NCBI GenBank assembly: GCA_020848595.1
Contig: JADLHV010000095.1
Location: 1 to 25,279 of the forward strand
Length of the DNA stretch: 25,279 bases
Origin: Bacteroidia bacterium
GTDB taxonomy: Bacteria; Bacteroidota; Bacteroidia; NS11-12g; UBA955
Direction: 5' to 3'
Shown: piece after piece, positions 1 through 6,327 of the stretch
Layout of the letters: the number at the start of each line of letters is the position of its first letter
How positions within the stretch are numbered: position 1 is the first letter of the stretch
Position numbers and translations under genes: made by a program
Notes under the pieces: model-generated
What the model saw: only the letters and a program-made list of their open reading frames with translations
Databases searched by the model: none
Told to the model about the DNA's origin: nothing

Positions 1-356
1 AAATGCCAATCCTGCGGCATGAGCAGGTATGTAATATTAGTTTTTAATTAACAATGCACTTAGTTTTCATCCCCAAATAAAGAAAAAAAGGGCATGAGTG
101 GTTGAAAGCTGTAAGAAATGTGCACTATACATAGTTTTGCACTAAGTTTTGAAACAAAAATGTCATCTAAGTAAAAAAAAAGACATAAGTGGTTGAAATC
201 TAAAAAATATTAGCATTAAACACAGTTAAATACTAAAGTTTAGAATCAAAATTTTTCAAAATAAAAAACACAATTAAAACATCAATTATTACGATTCTAT
301 TAATATTAAGGATAACTTAATTTTTAACCTTAATTCAGAATAGTTATCATTGCAAC
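1..356. other. Non-coding left edge with degenerate repeats
   Basis: No convincing gene lies in these 356 bases. The sequence is very AT-rich and is mostly accounted for by an imperfect tandem repeat, listed separately. At 11-27 a 5-bp inverted repeat (CCTGC/GCAGG, 7-base loop) could be the end of a terminator for an off-window gene, but it is short. All three forward frames close by position 51, so at most 6-16 C-terminal residues of an upstream gene could be here, and I cannot identify one. Just before the next gene, TATCATTG at 345-352 is one mismatch from the TAnnTTTG promoter element, with no matching -33 element. Confidence 0.6.
17..272. repeat. Degenerate tandem repeat, about three units
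   Basis: Three units begin at about 17, 91 and 182. Units two and three share GRCATRAGTGGTTGAAA at 91-107 and 182-198 (15 of 17 bases match), each preceded by a poly-A run. Further in, GCACTATACATAG corresponds to GCATTAAACACAG, and GCACTAAGTTTT (139-150) corresponds to TACTAAAGTTTA at 231. The first unit (17-90) shares the GGCATGAG start and a GCACTTAGTTTT tail but is about 17 bases shorter. The period is 91 bases between units two and three, and identity by eye is roughly 65-70 percent. There is no open reading frame across it and no conserved short repeat with unique spacers, so it is not CRISPR. It may be an old tandem duplication of intergenic DNA; its function is unknown. Confidence 0.5.
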
Positions 357-1523
357 ATGTCTAGGCGCATACTTCTACTGCTTCTGTTCATTTCTATTTC
401 TATATTTAATATAGAAGGAGAAATCATCATAGGCGCCGAACGCATGGAGAGCTATTTACCATTAATTAAGCATAAAAAAGTTGCTCTAGTGGTTAACCAT
501 ACAAGTCTCATTGGCAGTACCCATTTAGTTGACACCTTATTAAAACTTAATGTACATATCGAGTGCATTTTCGCTCCTGAACATGGCTTTAGAGGTAATG
601 TAAGTGCAGGCAATACTGTGAATAGTGGCAAAGATGAAAAAACTGGTATTAAGATTATCTCCTTATATGGCAACCATAAAAAACCCTTTGCAAGCGACTT
701 TAAGGGGGTTGATTACGTGATTTTTGACATTCAAGATGTAGGGGTTCGATTTTATACCTACATCAGCACAATGCATTACGTTATGGAAGCTTGTGCCGAA
801 AATAATTTGCCTTTTATGGTACTTGATCGACCAAATCCTAATGGACATTTTGTTGATGGACCTGTTTTAGACACTAATTTCAGGAGTTTTGTAGGTATGC
901 ATCCGATTCCATTGGTACATGGTTGTACGGTTGGAGAGTTAGCGCAGATGATTAATGGTGAAACTTGGCTTAACAAAGGCTTAAAATGCTCATTAAAAGT
1001 TATTAGTTGTCTTAATTATACGCATCATACACCCTATATTCTCCCTATTAAACCTTCTCCAAATCTACAAACACAAAGTGCTATTTATTTATATCCATCT
1101 TTAGGATTATTTGAAGGCACTACTGTAAGTATTGGTCATGGCACCGACAAACCATATCAATGTTTTGGTTGGCCAGCCTTAGACTGGGGAAATTTAAATT
1201 TCAGACCTGTAAGTCTAAAGGGAATTTCCGAAAAACCTAAATTTTTAGGGTTAAATTGCACAGGTTTCGATTTAACATGGTATGGAGAACACAAAGCGTG
1301 GGATGCAGCTGAATTAAATATTAACTGGATTATTTTATGTTACAGATTAAGTAAAAACAAACCACAATATTTTAATGATTTTTTTGACAAATTAGCAGGC
1401 ACAAACACCTTAAAAAAGCAAATAATAAAAGGCATGTCGGCTAATGAAATTAAGGCATCTTGGCAAAACGACTTAAATAAATTTATAAAAATGAGAAGTG
1501 GGTATTTATTATATGAATTATAA
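357..1523 (+). CDS. namZ: Exo-beta-N-acetylmuramidase NamZ-like (DUF1343, GH171)
   Basis: This is a 388-residue protein of the DUF1343/YbbC family, whose characterised members (NamZ, CAZy GH171) release terminal N-acetylmuramic acid from peptidoglycan fragments during wall recycling. A hydrophobic N-terminus (residues 5-18) suggests export, although no clean signal-peptidase site is seen. Family blocks appear in order: APEHGFRG (E75 and H76, likely active-site region), DIQDVGVRFYTY, LDRPNPNG, HGCTVGELA, PSPNLQT and LFEGTTVSIGHGTDKP. The last block usually reads GRGT, and here Arg is replaced by His261. The gene stands alone, with no NagZ or amidase next to it and 157 bases before rpmB. The substrate is inferred from the family; some Bacteroidota DUF1343 members are uncharacterised. 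Confidence 0.85.
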   Translation: MSRRILLLLLFISISIFNIEGEIIIGAERMESYLPLIKHKKVALVVNHTSLIGSTHLVDTLLKLNVHIECIFAPEHGFRGNVSAGNTVNSGKDEKTGIKIISLYGNHKKPFASDFKGVDYVIFDIQDVGVRFYTYISTMHYVMEACAENNLPFMVLDRPNPNGHFVDGPVLDTNFRSFVGMHPIPLVHGCTVGELAQMINGETWLNKGLKCSLKVISCLNYTHHTPYILPIKPSPNLQTQSAIYLYPSLGLFEGTTVSIGHGTDKPYQCFGWPALDWGNLNFRPVSLKGISEKPKFLGLNCTGFDLTWYGEHKAWDAAELNINWIILCYRLSKNKPQYFNDFFDKLAGTNTLKKQIIKGMSANEIKASWQNDLNKFIKMRSGYLLYEL

Positions 1524-1628
1524 AGCCGTTAAATCCATTTTATAGACCAAAAAAAATCCTTATTTTTGCACATTATTAGTCCAATTCAGGATAAAATCTA
1601 AACAATTAGACAAAAAAAACAAAAAAAA

Positions 1629-1660
1629 TTGGATAATTAATAAATATCTGCCTACCTTTG
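1629..1660 (+). promoter_or_regulatory. Bacteroidota-type promoter of the rpmB operon
   Basis: TTG at 1629-1631 and TACCTTTG at 1653-1660 are separated by 21 bases, matching the Bacteroidota consensus TTG-N19-21-TAnnTTTG. Transcription would begin a few bases downstream, giving a leader of about 15 bases before the rpmB ATG at 1681. A second TATTTTTG at 1561-1568 could be an upstream promoter, but it lacks a clear -33 element. Confidence 0.7.
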
Positions 1661-1680
1661 CAGTCCCAATTTTTAAAATC

Positions 1681-1914
1681 ATGGCAAGAGTTTGTGATCT
1701 AACAGGAAAAAAAGCTTTGAAGGGCAATAACGTGTCTCACTCAAACCACAAGACTAAGCGTAGGTTCTATGCTAATCTTCAGGATAAAAGATTCTATATC
1801 CCTGAAACAGGCGAGTGGATCACTTTAAAAGTGTCGACTTCAGCCATCAGAACCATTAACAAGATCGGTATTACCGAGGCTTTAAACAGAGTATTCAAAA
1901 AAGGATCTATTTAA
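1681..1914 (+). CDS. rpmB: 50S ribosomal protein L28 (bL28)
   Basis: This 77-residue protein is a large-subunit ribosomal protein. It begins with the family pattern C-x-x-TGKKA followed by GNNVSHS-x-x-x-TKRRF and carries the later block FYIPETGEWITLKVSTSAIRTI, matching L28 of Bacteroidota in order and length. It leads a tight ribosomal set: rpmG starts 12 bases downstream, followed by a DUF4295 gene. A good promoter ends 20 bases upstream. The start context is AAATC-ATG-GC with no Shine-Dalgarno, as in the two genes that follow, which suits ribosomes whose anti-Shine-Dalgarno is masked. The identification is firm. Confidence 0.97.
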   Translation: MARVCDLTGKKALKGNNVSHSNHKTKRRFYANLQDKRFYIPETGEWITLKVSTSAIRTINKIGITEALNRVFKKGSI

Positions 1915-1926
1915 TCAAAGTAAATC

Positions 1927-2109
1927 ATGGCAAAGAAAGGCAATCGTATACAGGTTATTTTGGAATGCACAGAGCAAAAGAACTCAGATGTTCCAGGCAT
2001 GAGCAGATACATTACAACCAAAAACAAAAAAAATACAACTGAAAGGATTGAATTGAAAAAATACAACCCTTTTATGAAAAAAGTAACCCTTCACAAAGAA
2101 ATTAAATAA
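1927..2109 (+). CDS. rpmG: 50S ribosomal protein L33 (bL33)
   Basis: This 60-residue protein has the L33 pattern: [16 protein letters not shown] at the N-terminus, then [24 protein letters not shown] and a basic tail. Only one cysteine remains (in ECTE), and the two CxxC knuckles of zinc-binding L33 are absent, so this is the zinc-free form. It lies 12 bases after rpmB and 9 bases before the DUF4295 gene, almost certainly on one transcript. The start is preceded by AAAGTAAATC, again A-rich without a Shine-Dalgarno. Confidence 0.97.
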   Translation: MAKKGNRIQVILECTEQKNSDVPGMSRYITTKNKKNTTERIELKKYNPFMKKVTLHKEIK

Positions 2110-2118
2110 TATTAAATC

Positions 2119-2268
2119 ATGGCTAAAAAGGTAGTTGCAACCCTGAAAAAAGAAGGAGAAGGTAAAGACTTCGTTAAAGTATTCAAGGCTATTAAGTCTA
2201 AAAATGGCGCATATTCTTTTAAAGAAGATATCGTTAGCGGAGAAATTGCTAAAACTTACTTCAAATAA
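2119..2268 (+). CDS. DUF4295 small basic ribosome-associated protein
   Basis: This 49-residue gene runs from ATG at 2119 to TAA at 2268. The translation begins MAKKVVATLKKEGEGKDFVK and continues with a GAYSFKEDIV block, which is the DUF4295 pattern found directly after rpmG in Bacteroidota. The protein is small and lysine-rich, as expected for an rRNA-binding protein. From memory, the Flavobacterium johnsoniae ribosome structure assigned a Bacteroidota-specific large-subunit protein (called bL38) to this family; I cannot check that here. The start context AAATC-ATG-GC matches the two upstream ribosomal genes, and a strong terminator follows 22 bases after the stop, so the transcript is built to end with this gene. 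Confidence 0.88.
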   Translation: MAKKVVATLKKEGEGKDFVKVFKAIKSKNGAYSFKEDIVSGEIAKTYFK

Positions 2269-2290
2269 TAAGAAATTATTTTATAAGATA

Positions 2291-2314
2291 GCCTCCGGAA
2301 ACGGGGGCTTTTTT
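2291..2314 (+). terminator. Intrinsic terminator after the DUF4295 gene
   Basis: A 7-bp GC-rich stem (GCCTCCG/CGGGGGC with one T-G pair) closes a GAAA tetraloop at 2291-2308 and is followed by six T residues. It ends the rpmB-rpmG-DUF4295 transcript only 19 bases before the ftsY start, so ftsY is probably expressed by partial read-through or from a promoter I cannot see. Confidence 0.88.
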
Positions 2315-2333
2315 GTTCATTTAAAGCTTCGTC

Positions 2334-3299
2334 ATGTCTATCTTCGACTTCTTTAAAAAAGATAAAAGTGCCACTAGTTCCCCTGAAAAATCAGTCGGTC
2401 TAGAAAAAACTAAAGAATCATTCTTTGGTAAATTATCTAAAGCTCTTGCCGGTAAATCTACAATTGATAATTCTTTCCTCGATGAACTCGAAGAAATTCT
2501 AATTACCAGTGATGTAGGTGTTGAAACAACTGTCAAAATTATTGACCGTGTCGAACAACGCGTTAAACGCGATAAATATATCAACTCTAATGAACTTCAT
2601 CTCCTTCTGCGTGATGAAATTACTTTACTCCTTACCGAAAATAAGAAAACCCCTGACGTTGATTTCAACTTGTCTAATGTACCTAAACCCTATGTCCTTA
2701 TGGTTGTAGGTGTTAATGGTGTCGGTAAAACTACTACTATTGGTAAACTAGCTAATAAATTTAAACAAAATGGAAAGAAAGTTTTATTAGCTGCTGGTGA
2801 TACTTTTAGAGCTGGTGCTGTAGACCAACTCGAAATCTGGAGCAAAAGAGTTGGATGCGATTTTATTTCTCATGGTATGAATACCGACCCTTCTGCTGTG
2901 GCTTTCGACGCTATTAATAAAGCCAAAAACGAAAACTTTGATATCGTTATCATCGATACGGCTGGTAGATTGCATAATAAAATTAACCTTATGAACGAGT
3001 TAAGTAAAATAAAACGTGTCATGAGTAAGGTCATCGATAGTGCTCCTAATGATGTTATGCTTGTACTTGATGCTTCTACTGGTCAAAATGCTTTCGAACA
3101 GGCTAGGCATTTTACCGCCGCTACTGAAGTTAGTTCTCTTGCCTTAACTAAACTCGATGGTACGGCTAAAGGTGGAGTCGTTCTTGGTGTCAGCGATCAA
3201 TTTAAAATACCTGTAAGATATATTGGAATCGGTGAAGGTATTGATGACCTTCGTTTATTTAACCCTAGCGAATTCGTCAATTCACTCTTTGAAGTGTGA
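2334..3299 (+). CDS. ftsY: Signal recognition particle receptor FtsY
   Basis: This 321-residue GTPase docks SRP-ribosome complexes at the inner membrane. A short basic N-terminus (DFFKKDKS) replaces the long acidic A domain of E. coli FtsY, as is common in Bacteroidota. The N domain spans about 25-110. The NG GTPase motifs follow: the P-loop GVNGVGKTTT (126-135), DTFRAGAVDQ, DTAGRL (208-213), TKLDGTAKGG (from 272) and the closing GIGEGIDDLRLF. All nucleotide-binding residues look intact. It follows a terminator and precedes rimO by 4 bases, a ribosome/targeting gene order conserved in Bacteroidota. The start is the ATG just before the SIFDFFKKD block. Confidence 0.97.
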   Translation: MSIFDFFKKDKSATSSPEKSVGLEKTKESFFGKLSKALAGKSTIDNSFLDELEEILITSDVGVETTVKIIDRVEQRVKRDKYINSNELHLLLRDEITLLLTENKKTPDVDFNLSNVPKPYVLMVVGVNGVGKTTTIGKLANKFKQNGKKVLLAAGDTFRAGAVDQLEIWSKRVGCDFISHGMNTDPSAVAFDAINKAKNENFDIVIIDTAGRLHNKINLMNELSKIKRVMSKVIDSAPNDVMLVLDASTGQNAFEQARHFTAATEVSSLALTKLDGTAKGGVVLGVSDQFKIPVRYIGIGEGIDDLRLFNPSEFVNSLFEV

Positions 3300-3303
3300 A
3301 AAA

Positions 3304-4614
3304 ATGAAAACAAAATCTCTTAACAAAAACAAAATTAATATCATTACTCTAGGTTGTAGCAAAAATCTAGTTGATAGTGAAGTTCTCCTTAGTCAATTAA
3401 AAGGTAATGACATGGAGGCAAGTCACGAATCCGAAAAGAATGACGCTAATATCATTATCGTTAATACATGTGGATTTATTGATAACGCTAAACAGGAAAG
3501 TATTGATACTATTCTTCAATATGTTGGTGAAAAAGAAGCAGGCAGGATTGATAAACTGTATGTTACTGGCTGCTTATCTCATCGATACAAAGATGAACTC
3601 GAAGAAGAAATTCCTCAAGTTGATGCATATTTCGGAACTCTAGAACTGCCCAACTTACTAAATACTTTGGGCGCCGATTATAAACATGAGCTTATTGGTG
3701 AACGTTTAACTACTACGCCAGAACACTATTCTTACCTAAAAATTTCTGAAGGCTGTAACCGTCCTCGCTCCTTTTGTGCTATTCCTCTTATGCGTGGCCA
3801 ACACGTTAGTAAGTCGATTGAACAAATTGTTACTGAAGCAGAAAATCTAGTAAAGAATGGCACTAAGGAAATTATGTTGATTGCTCAAGATAGCACATAC
3901 TATGGTCTCGATTTATATGGTGAAAGAAAACTAAAAGAGCTTCTTGAAAATTTATCAGAGGTTAAAGGTCTTGAATGGATTCGTTTACATTATGCCTTCC
4001 CTTCTCAATTTCCCGAAGACATTCTCCCAGTAATGAATCAAAAATCGAATATCTGTAAATACCTTGATATTCCGGTTCAACATATCTCGGATAATGTTCT
4101 AAAACTTATGCGAAGAGGTATAACACGCAGAAGAACTTATGAACTTTTAAACTCTATAAGAGAACAAGTCCCTAATATTACACTTAGAACTACTATTCTC
4201 GTCGGACATCCTGGTGAAACTGAACAAGATTTTGAAGAGTTAAAACAATTTGTTAAAGATTTCGAATTCGATAGGTTGGGCGTTTTCACATATTCTCACG
4301 AAGAAAATACGCATGCTCATACACTCGTAGATGATGTCCCAGCTGAAATTAAACAAAGTCGTGCCGAAGAATTGATGGCTCTTCAAGAGGAAATCTCCAT
4401 GAAGAAAAACCAAGAAAAAATTGGCAAACAATTCAAAGTTTTATTCGACAGAAAAGAAGGTAATTATTTCGTCGGTAGAACAGAAGCCGATTCTCCAGAA
4501 GTTGATAACGAAGTTTTGATTGATGCTAAGGAAAATTTTGTAAGAATTGGAGATTTTGCGAATATTGTAATAACCTCTGCCGAATCTTTCGACTTGATGG
4601 GAAAACTCGCATAA
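3304..4614 (+). CDS. rimO: RimO methylthiotransferase with altered radical-SAM motif
   Basis: This 436-residue protein belongs to the family that beta-methylthiolates the conserved Asp of ribosomal protein uS12. The N-terminal UPF0004 domain has its three cluster cysteines (TLGCSKN, NTCGF, TGCLS). The radical-SAM domain has EGCNRPRSFCAIPLMRG, QDSTYYG, PVQHISDNVLKLMRRGI and LVGHPGE, and a TRAM domain lies at the C-terminus (about 370-436). The radical-SAM cluster motif should be CX3CX2C, but the middle Cys is Arg155 (CGC at 3766-3768) between C151 and C158. As read, the SAM-binding iron-sulfur cluster lacks one ligand and catalysis is doubtful, though the gene is otherwise full length. The start at 3304 begins MKTKSLNKNK and lies 4 bases after ftsY; a longer start inside ftsY has no family match. 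It overlaps bshC by one base (TAATG). Confidence 0.93.
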   Translation: MKTKSLNKNKINIITLGCSKNLVDSEVLLSQLKGNDMEASHESEKNDANIIIVNTCGFIDNAKQESIDTILQYVGEKEAGRIDKLYVTGCLSHRYKDELEEEIPQVDAYFGTLELPNLLNTLGADYKHELIGERLTTTPEHYSYLKISEGCNRPRSFCAIPLMRGQHVSKSIEQIVTEAENLVKNGTKEIMLIAQDSTYYGLDLYGERKLKELLENLSEVKGLEWIRLHYAFPSQFPEDILPVMNQKSNICKYLDIPVQHISDNVLKLMRRGITRRRTYELLNSIREQVPNITLRTTILVGHPGETEQDFEELKQFVKDFEFDRLGVFTYSHEENTHAHTLVDDVPAEIKQSRAEELMALQEEISMKKNQEKIGKQFKVLFDRKEGNYFVGRTEADSPEVDNEVLIDAKENFVRIGDFANIVITSAESFDLMGKLA

Positions 4615-6200
4615 TGCATTTCAAACTCAATGATACGAAGATGCTTTCTTCAACTACCAAAGCGTATGTAGAGAAAGACCAAGAACTATTAAATATTTTA
4701 GGCCAAGAACATCCTTTTTGGAATGCTCAAAATGCCCTCGATGGTAAACGAAATTTTTCTGATGAAAAAAGAAATTTACTCGCTAATAAACTCTTTAATC
4801 AATACTCTGCTCTTAGTAAAAAGTCTGATGTTAATAATCTAGTATTTAAAAACATTGAAGCTTTAAGAAATAAAAATACCTATACTGTAACAACTGGCCA
4901 ACAATTACACTTATTTATAGGTCCTGCTTTTGTAATTTATAAGGTGCTAGCTGTAATTGATTATTGCGAACGTTATAAAAACGAATTCCCTGAAAACGAA
5001 TTTATTCCTGTTTATTGGTTGGCTTCAGAAGATCATGATTTTGAAGAAATAAAGCATACAAAGATTTTCAAAAATCAATTTAGTTGGTCGGCCGAACATG
5101 GCGGAGCCTGTGGAAGAATTAAAACAGATTCTGTTCAGTCTATTATTGATGAAATAAAAAATCAAGTCAATCTCGATGATCGCCAAAACCAATTAATAAC
5201 AGAAATAGAAGAAATCTACAAAAACTCTGAAACTCTATCTGAAGCGACTATAAGTCTGATGAATAAGTATTTTGGAGAATATGGACTTATCTGTATAGAT
5301 GCCGATGACAAAGATTTCAAATCACTTTTCATTGAGCAAATGAAAACTGATATTCTAGAAAGAAAAAACAAACTATTATTTGATAGTTTAAGTGAGAAAC
5401 TACAATATAACGGATTTAGCACTCAACTAAATGTGAGGGAAATTAACTTCTTCTACATGAGTGAATCTGGCCGTAAACGTATCATTTTTGAACAAGGTAA
5501 GTATAAGGTTATAGATAGTTCAATGGAATTTTCCCCTGAAGAAATTGAAAATTTAATCCATACTCACCCTGAAAATTTCAGTCCAAATGCAATGTTACGA
5601 CCATTATACCAAGAAACAATTCTTCCGAACATGGCGTATATTGGAGGTAATGCAGAAATCAACTACTGGATACAATTATGCAATGTAATGACATCCAACA
5701 ATATAGCACCACCAAACCTTATTCTAAGACCAAGCGTGTGGATAACCTCATCGAAAATAGCACAATGGTTAGAAAAAAGAGGAATTGAGCCACTTCAATT
5801 GTTGATATCGGAAAAACCTTCAGATTTATTAAAATTTGCCGAAAATGGGACTTTAAATATTGAGAATGAAATTCTTGAATTTGAAACCTTTAGAAAAAAC
5901 ATACAGAACACTGTTGCTCAACATATTAGTAAGGAATTAAAGAGCTTTGTTGAAGCTGGAAAACAGTACGAAAAAGCTTTGAAATTGATAGATAAATCAC
6001 TTCAGGATCATTTCATGGAAAAAAATGCAAAGGATATGGATAAGTTAGAAGACATTAGAATTAACTATTTCAATATCAACTCCATACAAGAACGAACAAC
6101 TAGTGCTCTAGAATTGTTGATAAAGTATGAAAATGTAGTATTTTCAATAAAAAGTGCTATAAATCTTGATAATTCATTTGGACATGTTTTTAGCATTTAA
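4614..6200 (+). CDS. bshC: Bacillithiol biosynthesis cysteine-adding enzyme BshC
   Basis: This is a 528-residue BshC-family protein, proposed to add cysteine to glucosaminyl-malate in the last step of bacillithiol synthesis. Family blocks are VTTGQQLHLFIGPAFVIYK near residue 95, PVYWLASEDHDFEEI near 138 and LRPSVWITSSKI near 372. A charged helical, coiled-coil-like stretch occupies about 430-500. Its start overlaps the rimO stop by one base (TAATG), implying translational coupling. Bacillithiol or a derivative is used by many Bacteroidota; bshA and bshB are not in this window. No terminator is visible before the next promoter. Confidence 0.93.
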   Translation: MHFKLNDTKMLSSTTKAYVEKDQELLNILGQEHPFWNAQNALDGKRNFSDEKRNLLANKLFNQYSALSKKSDVNNLVFKNIEALRNKNTYTVTTGQQLHLFIGPAFVIYKVLAVIDYCERYKNEFPENEFIPVYWLASEDHDFEEIKHTKIFKNQFSWSAEHGGACGRIKTDSVQSIIDEIKNQVNLDDRQNQLITEIEEIYKNSETLSEATISLMNKYFGEYGLICIDADDKDFKSLFIEQMKTDILERKNKLLFDSLSEKLQYNGFSTQLNVREINFFYMSESGRKRIIFEQGKYKVIDSSMEFSPEEIENLIHTHPENFSPNAMLRPLYQETILPNMAYIGGNAEINYWIQLCNVMTSNNIAPPNLILRPSVWITSSKIAQWLEKRGIEPLQLLISEKPSDLLKFAENGTLNIENEILEFETFRKNIQNTVAQHISKELKSFVEAGKQYEKALKLIDKSLQDHFMEKNAKDMDKLEDIRINYFNINSIQERTTSALELLIKYENVVFSIKSAINLDNSFGHVFSI

Positions 6201-6267
6201 TTCTCTGATTTATTGATGATTAACCACCCTTTCCTATTATTTTTTTAATATTTTTTGTTTAATGACA

Positions 6268-6298
6268 TTGTTTTTTGTGCAAACAATGTTTATTTTTG
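6268..6298 (+). promoter_or_regulatory. Strong Bacteroidota-type promoter of the OmpA-like gene
   Basis: TTG at 6268-6270 and TATTTTTG at 6291-6298 are 20 bases apart and match the Bacteroidota consensus. The expected transcript starts about 25 bases before the ATG at 6328, so an in-frame ATG at 6262, which lies upstream of this promoter, is unlikely to be the real start. Confidence 0.75.
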
Positions 6299-6327
6299 CG
6301 GCACATATAGTGAAAAATCATTTCAAA

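Noticed and set aside
1..51. Frame reading K-C-Q-S-C-G-M, like a small zinc-ribbon motif
   Set aside because: Only 16 residues before a stop at the window edge; such motifs are usually N-terminal, and two other frames are equally plausible tails.
1..356. A possible CRISPR array or novel repeat-based system in the left-edge repeats
   Set aside because: Units are about 75-91 bases, diverged, lack identical short repeats with unique spacers, and no cas-like gene is nearby.
3223..3303. Longer rimO start inside ftsY
   Set aside because: The added 27 residues are ftsY read in another frame and have no RimO similarity; MKTKSLNKNK fits the family start.
6262..6327. Longer start for the OmpA-like protein
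   Set aside because: The ATG lies upstream of the likely transcription start, and the extension would spoil a clean signal peptide.
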